A stretch of 64,000 nt of DNA from Zoogloea oleivorans. Lineage in GTDB: Bacteria > Pseudomonadota > Gammaproteobacteria > Burkholderiales > Rhodocyclaceae. Within the stretch, counting starts at the first letter, position 1; each line of letters opens with the position of its first letter. The position numbers and the translations under genes were made by a program. The stretch lies in NCBI GenBank assembly GCA_030157785.1, contig JAOAUC010000055.1, positions 310,001-374,000 on the forward strand, read 5' to 3'. The notes beneath the pieces were generated by a model that had not been told where the DNA came from, made no database searches, and saw nothing but the letters and a program-made list of their open reading frames with translations. Below, piece after piece: positions 48,495-57,397 of this stretch.

Positions 48495-49895
48495 TCAGTG
48501 CAGTTCGGCTTCCAGCGCCATGTGCTTCGCCGCGTCGGCCGCATCGCGCCGGTAGCCGTTGAAGAACAGGTTCAGCACCACGGCGCTGATGGCGGTGAGC
48601 AGGATACCGCTGTGCAGCAGCGGGCCGAGCACCTTCGGCATCTGGCTGAAGAAGCGCTCGGCCACCAGCGGGATCATGCCGAAGCCGATGCTGATGGCAA
48701 TGATGTAGGGGTTGAAGCGGTTTGACTTGAGATCCGCCCCGAGCAGGATCTTGATGCCCGTGGCGGCGACCATCCCGAACATCACGATGCCCGCTCCGCC
48801 CAGCACGAACTGCGGCACCGAGGCGACCACGTGGGCCATTTTGGGGAACAGGCCGAAAGCCGCCAGAATCACCCCGCCGGCCACACACACCCAGCGGCTC
48901 TTGACGCCGGTAACGCCCACCAGACCGATGTTCTGCGAGAAGGACGTGTAGGGAAAGGCGTTGAAAATGCCGCCGATCAGCGTGCCCAGGCCGTCTGTAC
49001 GCAGGCCGCGCTCCAGGTCCTGCGGGGTCAGCGGCTTGCCGGTCAGCTCGCCCAGCGCCAGGAACATGCCGAGGGACTCCACCATCACGACGATCATCAC
49101 CAGGCACATGGTGGCCACCGACACCGCATCGAAGGTCGGCATGCCGAACTGGAAGGGGTAGACCAGCGCAAACCACTCGGCCTGCTCGATACCGTCAAAC
49201 TTCACCTTGCCCAGCGCCAGCGCCACCACAAAGCCGAACACCAGCCCCAGCAGAACCGACACGTTGGCAATGAAACCCTTACCGTACTTGGACAGCAACA
49301 GGATCACCACCAGCACCGCGAAGGCGATGCCGAGGTGATCGGGCGCGCCGTAACCGGGGTTGGGAATCATCTGCCCGGTGGCTGCGTCCTTGATCATCGG
49401 CACACCGCCGGCTGCCCAGTTGATGCCGACGCGCATCAGCGTAACGCCGATCACCGCGATGATGGTGCCGGTAACCACCGGCGGAAACAGCGGCAACAGC
49501 CGGCTGATGACGGGCGCGATGAGCATGCCGAATATCCCCGCCGCAATCACCGAGCCAAATATCGCCGTGATGCCCAGATCCGGGTTGCCGGCCATCGCCA
49601 GCATGGGGCTGACGGCGGCAAAGGTCACGCCCATCATCACCGGCAGGCGAATGCCGAAGGGGCCGATGCCAAGCGCCTGGATCAGCGTGACGATGCCGCA
49701 GCACAGCAGGTCGGCGTTGATCAGCAGCGCAATCTGGTCCTTCGGCAAGTGCAGCGCACCGCCGAGGATCAGCGGCACCGCCACGGCGCCGGCATACATC
49801 ACCAACACGTGCTGCAGGCCCAGCGCAAAGAGGCGCGGGAGGGGCAGTTTCTCGTCCACCGCATGGACTACATCTGGGGTCGGGCTGGTCGTCAC
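48495..49895 (-). CDS. Urate/xanthine permease, NCS2 family
   Basis: The GTG at 49895 has AGGAG six bases ahead and gives 466 residues starting VTTSPTPDVVHAVDEKLPLPRLFALGLQHVLVMYAGAV; the track's ATG adds 51 unlikely residues. Many membrane segments are visible. Family motifs are QHVLVMYAGAVAVPLI near the start, ALGLGPFG-like ALGIGPFGIRLPVMMG, and the substrate motif ESLGMFLALGELTGKPLT plus TSFSQNIGLVGVTGVKSR. It should import urate, xanthine or related purines by proton symport. It is cotranscribed with uraD and divergent from uraH-puuD. Confidence 0.92.
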   Translation of the reverse strand: MTTSPTPDVVHAVDEKLPLPRLFALGLQHVLVMYAGAVAVPLILGGALHLPKDQIALLINADLLCCGIVTLIQALGIGPFGIRLPVMMGVTFAAVSPMLAMAGNPDLGITAIFGSVIAAGIFGMLIAPVISRLLPLFPPVVTGTIIAVIGVTLMRVGINWAAGGVPMIKDAATGQMIPNPGYGAPDHLGIAFAVLVVILLLSKYGKGFIANVSVLLGLVFGFVVALALGKVKFDGIEQAEWFALVYPFQFGMPTFDAVSVATMCLVMIVVMVESLGMFLALGELTGKPLTPQDLERGLRTDGLGTLIGGIFNAFPYTSFSQNIGLVGVTGVKSRWVCVAGGVILAAFGLFPKMAHVVASVPQFVLGGAGIVMFGMVAATGIKILLGADLKSNRFNPYIIAISIGFGMIPLVAERFFSQMPKVLGPLLHSGILLTAISAVVLNLFFNGYRRDAADAAKHMALEAELH

Positions 49896-50102
49896 GGGAA
49901 TCTCCTGGAGGTGCGGCGACGGAGAGTTCTCCGCGATCATGCCGCTTGATTCCAGATTACGAACAGCCCCTTCGTCCCACAAGGCGCCCAGACGCATAAG
50001 GATCTTCTCGACTTTCATATGAGCCTCGCCAAACGGCTCCCCCCACACCCTTATGCGTGCCCACCGATAGGCGATATTCGCCGGCGGATGCGATGCCCTT
50101 CC

Positions 50103-50108
50103 TATAAT
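50103..50108 (+). promoter_or_regulatory. -10 element for uraH-puuD
   Basis: TATAAT lies 39 bases before the uraH ATG in the 251-base divergent gap. No good -35 is seen, so an activator may be needed. GGCGA-TAT-TCGCC (50070-50082), a short inverted repeat, lies at the -35 side and could be an operator. Confidence 0.45.
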
Positions 50109-50146
50109 CGGGCCATCACTCCACCCACACCAGCCGGGGAACGCCC

Positions 50147-50503
50147 ATGGGACGCCTGACCACCCACGTACTCGACACCGCCCGTGGCTGCCCCGCCGCC
50201 GGCATGGCCTACGTGCTTTACGCCCTTGGCGCCGACGGCGCCCGCCAGGAAGTCTGCCGCGGCCTCACCAACCACGACGGCCGTGCCGGCGCCCCGCTGC
50301 TGGAAGGCCCCGCCCTTGTCGCCGGCAACTACGAGCTGGCTTTCGAAGTGGCCGCCTACTTTGCCGCCGCCGGTGTCGAACAGGCCGACCCGCCCTTCCT
50401 CGGCAGCGTGCCCCTGTGCTTCGGCATAGCGGATACCGCCGCCCATTACCACGTGCCGCTCCTCGTCTCGCCATGGAGCTATTCGACCTACCGGGGAAGC
50501 TGA
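50147..50503 (+). CDS. uraH: 5-hydroxyisourate hydrolase
   Basis: UraH (HIUase, transthyretin-related) hydrolyses 5-hydroxyisourate to OHCU. The 118-residue protein has the N-terminal motif LTTHVLDTARGCPAAGM and the C-terminal tetrapeptide YRGS, both diagnostic, with HYHVPLLVSPWSYSTYRGS. Its stop overlaps the start of puuD in TGATG, so translation is coupled. Confidence 0.95.
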   Translation: MGRLTTHVLDTARGCPAAGMAYVLYALGADGARQEVCRGLTNHDGRAGAPLLEGPALVAGNYELAFEVAAYFAAAGVEQADPPFLGSVPLCFGIADTAAHYHVPLLVSPWSYSTYRGS

Positions 50504-51684
50504 TGGACGCCTATCTCATCGAATGGGGCAGCCTGCTGCTGCGCTGGCTGCACCTCATCGTCGGCATCGCCTGGATCGGCTCGTCCTTTTATTTTGTGTG
50601 GCTCGACAACAGCCTCAAGCCGCCCGTCGACCCGCAGCTCAAGGCCAAGGGCGTCGGCGGCGAGTTGTGGGCCGTGCACGGCGGCGGCTTCTACAACCCG
50701 CAGAAATACCTCGTCGCCCCGGCCCACCTGCCCGACGAGCTGCACTGGTTCAAGTGGGAGAGCTATTCCACCTGGCTGTCGGGCTTCGCGCTGGTGTCCA
50801 CGCTGTATTACTTCCAGGCGTCGACCTACATGGTCGATCCGTCAGTGGCGGCCATCAGCCCGGCCCAAGCGGTGGCCATCGGCCTCGGCACCCTGGCCGG
50901 CGGCTGGGTGGTGTATGACCTGCTGTGCCGGCTGCTCATCAAGCGCAGCCAGCTGCTGTTCGGGCTGATCTACTACAGCTTCGTGGTCGCCGTGGCCTAC
51001 GCGCTCACCCACCTGCTGTCCGGCCGCGCCGCCTTCATCCACGTGGGTGCGATGATCGCCACCACCATGAGCGGCAACGTGTTCTTCTGGATCATCCCCG
51101 GCCAGAAACGCGTCGTCGCCGCCATGCAGCGGGGCGAGGCACCCGACCCGATGGACGGCATCCGCGCCAAGCAGCGCAGCTACCACAACAACTACCTGAC
51201 CCTGCCGGTGCTGTTCTGCATGATCAGCAACCATTACGCCTTCACCTACACCCACCCGATGGCCTGGCTGGTGCTGGCCGTCATCCTGCTCGCTGCCGTG
51301 CTGATCCGCCACTTCTTCAACCTGCGCCACAAGGGCAAGGTGTGCTGGCAATTCCCCGCCGCCGCCATTGCCCTGCTGGCCGGCGTGGCCGTCTGGCTGG
51401 CCCCCGCCCCGCGCGTCGCCAGTGCCGCCGCAGCGCCAACCCTGGCCGACATCCAGCCGGTCATCAACACCCGCTGCACGCCCTGTCACGCCGAAAAGCC
51501 CACACTGATGCCCGCCGCCCCCGCCGGCGTGCTCCTCGACACCCCCGAGCGCATCGAGGCCCAGGCGCAGCGCATCTACGACCAGAGCGTCAAACTCAAG
51601 GCCATGCCGCTGGGCAACATCACGGGGATTACCGACGCGGAGCGGGGGAAGATCGCCGCATGGTTCGAGGGCAGGCAGCGCTGA
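50503..51684 (+). CDS. puuD: Membrane urate hydroxylase PuuD
   Basis: PuuD oxidises urate to 5-hydroxyisourate at the membrane and passes electrons to the respiratory chain. From MDAYLIEWGSLLLRWLHLIVGIAWIGSSFYFVWLD it has 393 residues; eight or so membrane helices with the family's conserved WIGSS, HGGGFYNPQKY and KWESY motifs occupy residues 1-300, and a C-terminal cytochrome c domain carries the haem site CTPCH with a later methionine in KAMPLGN. Coupled to uraH. Start chosen because it follows GGGGAAGC and the uraH stop. Confidence 0.93.
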   Translation: MDAYLIEWGSLLLRWLHLIVGIAWIGSSFYFVWLDNSLKPPVDPQLKAKGVGGELWAVHGGGFYNPQKYLVAPAHLPDELHWFKWESYSTWLSGFALVSTLYYFQASTYMVDPSVAAISPAQAVAIGLGTLAGGWVVYDLLCRLLIKRSQLLFGLIYYSFVVAVAYALTHLLSGRAAFIHVGAMIATTMSGNVFFWIIPGQKRVVAAMQRGEAPDPMDGIRAKQRSYHNNYLTLPVLFCMISNHYAFTYTHPMAWLVLAVILLAAVLIRHFFNLRHKGKVCWQFPAAAIALLAGVAVWLAPAPRVASAAAAPTLADIQPVINTRCTPCHAEKPTLMPAAPAGVLLDTPERIEAQAQRIYDQSVKLKAMPLGNITGITDAERGKIAAWFEGRQR

Positions 51685-51693
51685 CGCTCCGGC

Positions 51694-52617
51694 TCACTCC
51701 GCAGCCCGGTAACGCTCCCACGGCGGCGAGGCGAACGCCGCCTCGAGGGCGGCCAGAAAGACCTGAACCTTGGGCACCCTGGCCCGGCTCGGCAGGTAGC
51801 AAGCGTAAAGATTGCCGCCGTAGTTCACCTGCGGAGCGTAGTCGTCGAGCACGGTCACCAGCCGTCCGGCGGCCAGGTCGGCACCGCACATGTAAGTGGG
51901 CAACACGGCCAGCCCCTGGCCGGCGCGCACCGCATCCAGGATGCAGCCGATATTGTCGGACTGGTAGCGGCCATTGACCGGAACACAGTGCTCTTCGCCC
52001 TGGCTGTCGGTCAGGCGCCAGACCTTGTCGTCGGCCAGCATGAAGCTGAAACACTGGTGACCGGCCAGATCGGCGGGCACCTGCGGCCGGCCGTGGGCTG
52101 CCAGATAGGCCGGGGCGGCGCAGACGACCCTCCGCAACACCAGCAGCTTGCGCGACACGACATCCTCCGTCGGCCCGTAAAGCAGACGCAGGGCCAGGTC
52201 GATGCCGCGCTCGGCCATATTCACCTGCGAATCCGAAAGGATCAGCTCCACATCCAGTTCCGGGTAGCGGGCCAGCACGCCGGGAATGACCGGCGCCACA
52301 CACTCGCGCCCGAAGTTGATTGTCGCGCTGACCCGCAACAGGCCGCGCGGCGCCTCGCCGGCATTGCGCACCGCCACCTCCGCCCCTTCGATCGCCGCCA
52401 GGGCATTCACGGCGTGGCGATGAAACACCTCGCCCGACGGCGTCAGGGCCAGACGCCGGGTGGAGCGCTCGAACAGGCGCACACCGAAGGCCTGCTCCAG
52501 TTCGCCGATCTGCCGGCTCACCTGGGCCCGGGTGCAGTCGAGCCGGCGCGCCGCACCCGCCATGCTGCCCTCCTCCACGACCTTCACGAAGCTGTCCCAC
52601 TGGGGTAGCCAGTCCAT
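51694..52617 (-). CDS. LysR-family transcriptional regulator
   Basis: From MDWLPQWDSFVKVVEEGSMAGAARRLDCTRAQVSRQIGELEQAFG (about 307 residues) it is a canonical LysR protein with an N-terminal HTH and a CrgA-type effector domain (GLLRVSATINFGRECVAPVIPGVLARYPELDVELILSD). It ends 9 bases from the convergent puuD stop and is divergent from the MFS gene, 99 bases away, which it probably controls. Confidence 0.9.
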   Translation of the reverse strand: MDWLPQWDSFVKVVEEGSMAGAARRLDCTRAQVSRQIGELEQAFGVRLFERSTRRLALTPSGEVFHRHAVNALAAIEGAEVAVRNAGEAPRGLLRVSATINFGRECVAPVIPGVLARYPELDVELILSDSQVNMAERGIDLALRLLYGPTEDVVSRKLLVLRRVVCAAPAYLAAHGRPQVPADLAGHQCFSFMLADDKVWRLTDSQGEEHCVPVNGRYQSDNIGCILDAVRAGQGLAVLPTYMCGADLAAGRLVTVLDDYAPQVNYGGNLYACYLPSRARVPKVQVFLAALEAAFASPPWERYRAAE

Positions 52618-52618
52618 T

Positions 52619-52669
52619 GTCAATGATCCGTTGACGCGATGGATCTGATTATGGGCTTTTTGAGAATCA
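52619..52669. promoter_or_regulatory. Paired inverted repeats in the LysR/MFS divergent gap
   Basis: GTCAA-N7-TTGAC (52619-52635) and TGATT-N14-AATCA (52646-52669) lie in the 99-base gap; LysR regulators typically bind dyads of this kind. The second has a spacing near the T-N11-A form. Their use is unproven. Confidence 0.35.
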
Positions 52670-52716
52670 ATCGAAAACCTATAGTGACTCATCACCCATT
52701 CAGGTCAATTCGCGCC

Positions 52717-53940
52717 ATGTTCCACGTTCTGCGCCAACCCGGAATCCTCGCCACCACCCTGCTGGCCGCCGGCATCATGCTGGTCACCATGGGTGCCCGG
52801 CAGTCCGTCGGCCTCTTTGTCGGCCCCCTCAACACCTCCACCGGGCTGGGCATCGCCACCATCAGCCTGGCGCTGGCCATCGGCCAGTTCACCTGGGGCG
52901 CCATCCAGCCTGTTGCCGGGGCTCTGGCCGACCGTTACGGCCCGCGCCCGGTGCTGGTGGCCGGCGTACTGCTGATGGCGGCCGGCAGCGCCGTCACGCC
53001 GTTCATGGACTCAGGATTCGGACTGATCGTGTCCCTCGGCCTGATGTCCACCATCGGCTCGGGTGCCAGCAGCTTCTCGGTGCTGATCGGTGCCGCGGCC
53101 CGGCGCCTGCCGCCGGAGGCACGCGGCGCAGCGTCGGGTGTGATCAATGCCGGTGGCTCCTTCGGCCAGTTCCTGTTCGCGCCCATCCTGCAGGGCCTGA
53201 TCCAGGCAGTGGGCTGGATGGGAGCCATGTGGTCAATGGCGCTGATGACCCTCGCCGCCCTGCCGATGATCGGCAAGCTCACCCGCAGCCACGAAGCCCC
53301 GGTGAAGCTTGCCAGCGGGGACGACCACGGCCTTGGCCAGGCGCTGCGCACCGCCCTGCGCGACCGCAGCTACCTGCTCCTCCACGCCGGCTTCTTCACC
53401 TGCGGCTTTCACATCGCCTTCCTGGTCACGCACCTGCCCGGCGAGGTGGACCTGTGCGGCCTGCCGCCCTCCGTCGCGAGCTGGTCGCTGGCCATCATCG
53501 GGCTGGCCAACGTGGCGGGCAGCCTGTATGCCGGCGGCTGCGTGAACCGCTATCGCAGCAAGCACGTACTGGCCGTCATGTACACCTCGCGGGCGGTCCT
53601 GATTGCCGCCTATCTGCTGGCGCCGCGCACCCCGCTGGTCTATTACGTCTTCGCCGCCGGGCTGGGCTTTACCTGGCTGGCCACCGTGCCGCCCACCGCC
53701 GCCATCGTCGGCAAGCTGTTCGGCGTGCGCTACCTGGGCACCCTGTTCGGCCTCACCCTGCTGTCCCACCAGATCGGCGGCTTCCTTGGCGCCTGGCTGG
53801 GCGGGCTGGCCTTCGCCCGCTTCGGCGACTTCACCTGGATGTGGTACACCGACATGGCCCTGGCCGTCGTCGCCGCACTGGTGAACTTGCCGATCCGCGA
53901 AGCGGCGCCCCGAAGTCACCCGCAAGCGGCCGCCGCCTGA
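52717..53940 (+). CDS. Major facilitator superfamily transporter
   Basis: From MFHVLRQPGILATTLLAAGIMLVTMGARQSVGLFVGPL the protein has 407 residues and twelve membrane segments. The MFS signature between helices 2 and 3 reads GALADRYGPRPVLVAG. It resembles the oxalate/formate-antiporter-like and monocarboxylate subgroup. The substrate is not clear; its neighbours (purine degradation, thioesterase) suggest an organic acid or purine product. It is followed by the thioesterase 23 bases later and is divergent from its LysR gene. Confidence 0.9.
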   Translation: MFHVLRQPGILATTLLAAGIMLVTMGARQSVGLFVGPLNTSTGLGIATISLALAIGQFTWGAIQPVAGALADRYGPRPVLVAGVLLMAAGSAVTPFMDSGFGLIVSLGLMSTIGSGASSFSVLIGAAARRLPPEARGAASGVINAGGSFGQFLFAPILQGLIQAVGWMGAMWSMALMTLAALPMIGKLTRSHEAPVKLASGDDHGLGQALRTALRDRSYLLLHAGFFTCGFHIAFLVTHLPGEVDLCGLPPSVASWSLAIIGLANVAGSLYAGGCVNRYRSKHVLAVMYTSRAVLIAAYLLAPRTPLVYYVFAAGLGFTWLATVPPTAAIVGKLFGVRYLGTLFGLTLLSHQIGGFLGAWLGGLAFARFGDFTWMWYTDMALAVVAALVNLPIREAAPRSHPQAAAA

Positions 53941-53963
53941 ACCCTGCCACACCGGAGAAAACC

Positions 53964-54395
53964 ATGACCCCGCTGCGCCCCGAAGTCACCCTTGCCGCCC
54001 TCAACGAAAAGGGCGGCGAATACCTGCCCGGCTTTCTCGGAATCGAGATGGTCGAGCTCCAGCCCGGCACCCTGTCGAGCCGGATGGCGGTAAAAAAGCT
54101 CCATTTCGCACCCAACGACTTCCTGCATGCCGCCAGCGTCGTGGCCCTGGCCGACACCACCTGCGGCTACGCCACCATGGCCCACCTGCCGGCAGGTGCC
54201 GAGTCCTTCACCACCATCGAACTGAAGAGCAACCACCTGGGCACCGTCCGCGAAGGCAGCATCAGCTGCGTCGCCACCGCCCAGCACCTGGGCCGCAACA
54301 CCCAGGTGTGGGACGCCGTGGTCACAGACGCCGCCACCGGCAAGAAGATCGCCCTGTTCCGCTGCACGCAGATGATCCTCTGGCCGAAGGGCTGA
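53964..54395 (+). CDS. PaaI-family hotdog thioesterase
   Basis: A 143-residue hotdog-fold protein from MTPLRPEVTLAALNEKGGEYLPGFLGIEMVELQPG, preceded by CGGAG. The family features are LHAASVVALADTTCGYATM, IELKSNHLGTVREG and the late ALFRCTQMIL. It should hydrolyse an acyl-CoA, possibly aromatic. It is cotranscribed with the MFS gene. It converges on the deaminase. Confidence 0.88.
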   Translation: MTPLRPEVTLAALNEKGGEYLPGFLGIEMVELQPGTLSSRMAVKKLHFAPNDFLHAASVVALADTTCGYATMAHLPAGAESFTTIELKSNHLGTVREGSISCVATAQHLGRNTQVWDAVVTDAATGKKIALFRCTQMILWPKG

Positions 54396-54405
54396 CGAGC
54401 GCCGC

Positions 54406-55440
54406 TCAGGAGCGCAGGGCCTGCGCGGCGGCGAAATACTTGTCGAGCCGGGCAATCCACCCGGCCTTTTCTTCGGCCTTCGCAAAGCTCGCCTCGAAGC
54501 TGTTGCGCGCCAGCTGGTACCAGGTGGCGGCGTCGAAGTGGAAGGCCTCCTGCACGGCGCGGATGTTGTCGTTGAGGTAGCCGCCAAAATAGGCCGGATC
54601 GTCGCTGTTGAGCGTCACCTTCGCCCCCATCGCCAGGAGGCGCGGCAGGGTGTGCTCGCTCATTTTCTCGAACACGCACAGGCGGGTATTGGAGAGCGGG
54701 CAGACGGTCAGCGGAATGCCTTCCTTCACCAGACGGGCCAGCACGGCCTCGTCTTCCACCGCGCGCACGCCGTGGTCGATGCGCTGTGCCCCCAGCAGAT
54801 CCAGCGCCTCGGTGATGTAGGCCGGCGGACCTTCTTCGCCGGCGTGGGCGACGATCGGCTTGCCCAGTTCGCGGCAACGGGCAAACAGGCGGGCGAACTT
54901 TGACGGCGGGTGGCCTTTTTCGGAGGAGTCCAGCCCGAAGCCGTGGATACGATCAATCCACGGCTCGACCTCGGCCAGCGTCGCCAGGCAATCCGCTTCC
55001 GGCAAATGGCGCAGAAAGCACAGGATCAGCCGGCCCGAGATGCCGTAGCGCGCCAGGCCTTCGGCAAGGCCGTCCTCCAGCCCTTCGAGTACGGTGGTGA
55101 AGGGCACACCGCGGGCCGTGTGGGTCTGCGGATCGAAGAAGACTTCCACATGTATCACGTGGTCCGCCGCCGCCCGCTTCAGGTAGGCGAGCATCAGGTC
55201 GTAGAAGTCCTCCCGCGTGCGCAGCACATCGGCGCAGGCGTAATACAGGTCGAGGAAACTCTGCAGGCTGTCGAAGGCATAGGCGGCCTTGAGGGCGGCT
55301 TCGTCGGCGTAGGGCAGCGTGATGCCGTTGCGCCGGGCCAGCGCAAAGGCCAGCTCGGGCTCGAGAGAGCCTTCAATATGAATGTGAAGCTCGGCCTTGG
55401 GCATGCCGAGGGCGAGACTGAGGGGATCAATGGTGGCCAT
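54406..55440 (-). CDS. Adenosine/adenine deaminase
   Basis: The start MATIDPLSLALGMPKAELHIHIEGSLEPE gives 344 residues. Zinc ligands and catalytic motifs: HIHIEG, HAGEEG (glutamate), RIDHG and LNSDDP. The pattern LCFLRHLPEADC and the short N-terminus fit the bacterial adenine deaminase subgroup of the ADA family, so adenine to hypoxanthine is at least as likely as adenosine to inosine. Either would feed the xanthine dehydrogenase at the window's end. Upstream lies the REP-like structure. Confidence 0.9.
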   Translation of the reverse strand: MATIDPLSLALGMPKAELHIHIEGSLEPELAFALARRNGITLPYADEAALKAAYAFDSLQSFLDLYYACADVLRTREDFYDLMLAYLKRAAADHVIHVEVFFDPQTHTARGVPFTTVLEGLEDGLAEGLARYGISGRLILCFLRHLPEADCLATLAEVEPWIDRIHGFGLDSSEKGHPPSKFARLFARCRELGKPIVAHAGEEGPPAYITEALDLLGAQRIDHGVRAVEDEAVLARLVKEGIPLTVCPLSNTRLCVFEKMSEHTLPRLLAMGAKVTLNSDDPAYFGGYLNDNIRAVQEAFHFDAATWYQLARNSFEASFAKAEEKAGWIARLDKYFAAAQALRS

Positions 55441-55505
55441 GGACGTTCTCTCGGAGCGGGGAGGAAGCCTCCCTATTATGGCCAATGCCGGGGTGACTTG
55501 CCCGG

Positions 55506-55648
55506 GCGATGTAGGGGCGACTTGTAGGGGCGACTTCAGTCGCCCTCGGACTCCGGTCTACGGCATGTCTGTGATTGACGGGGGGATGGGCGACTGAAGT
55601 CGCCCCTACGAGTCGCCCCTACGAGTCGCCCCTACGAGTCGCCCCCCT
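55506..55648. repeat. REP-like inverted structure with GTAG heads and tandem 13-mers
   Basis: Two 18-base hairpins, GGGCGACT-TC-AGTCGCCC (55528-55545) and its reverse complement (55588-55605), face each other. Each is preceded on its own strand by the GTAG tetranucleotide and tandem copies of GTAGGGGCGACT(C/T), two on the left and four on the right (some partial). GTAG plus a palindrome is the layout of REP elements linked to RAYT transposases; two inverted copies form a BIME-like unit. It fills most of the 213-base gap between the deaminase and the BMP gene. Confidence 0.8.
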
Positions 55649-55653
55649 GCCCG

Positions 55654-56733
55654 TCACTTGGGAATGCTGCCCTCCACCCCTTCCACGTAGAAATTCATCT
55701 TGCGCAGGTCCGGGTCGCCCATGGTCATGGCGGCGGCGAGGACTTCCTTGCCGTCCTGGGCCTTCAGCGGACCGGTGAAGGGGTGCAGCTTGCCGGCCTT
55801 GATGGCGTCGCGGCGTTCTTCGGCGAGCTTCTTCACGTCGGCGGGCACGGCCGGGCCGAAGGCCTCGATGTTGACCGCACCTTCCTTCACGCCCCACCAG
55901 AGGTCGCCGGTCTTCCAGGTGCCGTCGAGCACTTCGCCGACAGCCTTGGTGTAGATCACCCCCCAGTTGAGCACCGACGCCGCCAGGTGGGCCTTGCCGC
56001 CGAACTTGCTCATGTCCGAATCCCAGCCAAAGGCCAGCACACCCTTCTCCTGCGCGGCCTGTACCACTGCCGGAGAATCGGTGTTCTGCATCAGCACGTC
56101 GGAGCCCTGGGCAATCAGGGTCAGTGCGGCTTCGCGCTCCTTGCCCGGATCGAACCAGCTGTTCACCCAGATGGCGCGGGTGGTGGCCTTGGGATTGACG
56201 CTGCGCGCGCCGAGGGTAAAGGCGTTGATGTTGCGGATCACCTCGGGGATGGGAATCGACGCGACCACGCCGAGCTTGCCGCTCTTGCTCATCTTGCCGG
56301 CGACGACACCGAGCATGTAGGCGCCCTCGTAGGTGCGCACGTCATAGACGCCCAGGTTGGGGGCTGTCTTGTAGCCGGTGGCGTGCATGAAGGTGGTCTT
56401 CGGGAAGGCCTTGGCGACCTTGACCTGCTGGTTCATGTAGCCGAAGGAGGTGGCGAAGATCGCCTTGTAGCCCTGCTGGGCCAGATCGCGGAAGACCCGC
56501 TCGGCGTCGGCGGTCTCGGGCACGTTCTCGACAAAGGTGGTCTTCACCTTGTCGCCGAACTTGGCCTCGACGGCCTTGCGGCCCTGATCGTGGGAGTAGG
56601 TCCAGCCGTGGTCGCCGGTGGGGCCGATGTACACGAAGCCGATCTTGGCAGGGTCGGCGGCAAAAGCCTGGCTGGCCAGCCCCAGCGTCACGGCAACACA
56701 GGTAGCGGCAGTCTTGAATCGGGACAGGGACAT
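55654..56733 (-). CDS. BMP-family ABC transporter substrate-binding protein
   Basis: From MSLSRFKTAATCVAVTLGLASQAFA (signal peptide; GGAGAG upstream) the product has 359 residues of the BMP/Med family, which binds nucleosides or purines in the periplasm. Visible features: KIGFVYIGPTGDHGWTYSHDQGRKAVE, FATSFGYM, TYEGAYMLGVVAG, and DVLMQNTDSPAVVQAAQEKG. It has no cysteine lipobox. The ATPase and permease genes of such a system are not adjacent, so it must work with components elsewhere. Confidence 0.9.
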   Translation of the reverse strand: MSLSRFKTAATCVAVTLGLASQAFAADPAKIGFVYIGPTGDHGWTYSHDQGRKAVEAKFGDKVKTTFVENVPETADAERVFRDLAQQGYKAIFATSFGYMNQQVKVAKAFPKTTFMHATGYKTAPNLGVYDVRTYEGAYMLGVVAGKMSKSGKLGVVASIPIPEVIRNINAFTLGARSVNPKATTRAIWVNSWFDPGKEREAALTLIAQGSDVLMQNTDSPAVVQAAQEKGVLAFGWDSDMSKFGGKAHLAASVLNWGVIYTKAVGEVLDGTWKTGDLWWGVKEGAVNIEAFGPAVPADVKKLAEERRDAIKAGKLHPFTGPLKAQDGKEVLAAAMTMGDPDLRKMNFYVEGVEGSIPK

Positions 56734-56893
56734 GGAATCTCTCCGTTGGCAGGTTTGAACTCGTGGCCTCACTGTAGCAACCGGACACTCCGCAACCCAT
56801 CCCGGTTCCGTTATGACTGGTATATGGATCGGGGAACAAGCCTGTCGGGATGCGCAGCCGATAATGGCGCCACCATTCCACAGGAGCCCCGCC

Positions 56894-57382
56894 GTGAGCC
56901 TTCCCAGCCCCCAGGACGAACACTTCCTGCGCCACGCCATCGCCCTCTCCCGCCAGGTGCGCGACAGCGGCAAGCATCCCTTCGCCGCGATTGTGGTGGA
57001 TGCCGACGGAAACATCGTCGCCGAAGCCGGCAATGACTCCCTGCCGCCCGACGGCGACCCGACCCGCCACGCCGAGCTCGTCGCCGCCGCCCTCGCCGCC
57101 CGCCGCCTGTCGCCCGCAGCGCTGGCCAAGGCCACCCTCTACAGCAGCGCCGAACCCTGCGCCATGTGCGCCGGGGCGATCTACTGGTGCGGCATCGGGC
57201 GCGTCGTGTACGCCCTGTCGGAGCATGCGCTGCTCGGCCTCACCGGCGACCATCCCGAGAACCCGACCTTCTCGCTACCGTGCCGCGAAGTGTTCGCCCG
57301 CGGGCAGCGCCGGATCGAGGTCATCGGCCCCTTGATGGAGGACGAGGCCGCCGCGCCCCACGCGGGTTTCTGGACGCTCTGA
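56894..57382 (+). CDS. Guanine-deaminase-like nucleobase deaminase
   Basis: A GTG start at 56894 follows CAGGAG by eight bases and gives 162 residues; the track's ATG is further upstream. The CDA fold has the zinc site HAE (DPTRHAELVAA) and PCAMC. The length and the GRVVYALSEHALL and MCAGAIYWCGIGR features fit the GuaD/TadA-like nucleobase deaminases, with guanine the likely substrate given the purine genes around it; a cytosine or other base cannot be excluded. Divergent from the BMP gene. Confidence 0.85.
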   Translation: MSLPSPQDEHFLRHAIALSRQVRDSGKHPFAAIVVDADGNIVAEAGNDSLPPDGDPTRHAELVAAALAARRLSPAALAKATLYSSAEPCAMCAGAIYWCGIGRVVYALSEHALLGLTGDHPENPTFSLPCREVFARGQRRIEVIGPLMEDEAAAPHAGFWTL

Positions 57383-57397
57383 ACACACCCATAGCGT

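Noticed and set aside
49360-50022. 220-residue plus-strand ORF over the permease and its upstream region
   Set aside because: Antisense to the NCS2 permease whose family motifs are clear; the GTG start of the permease explains the region.
55588-55648. Tandem GTCGCCCCTACGA units as a possible CRISPR array
   Set aside because: The 13-base units abut with no spacers; they belong to a REP-like inverted structure.
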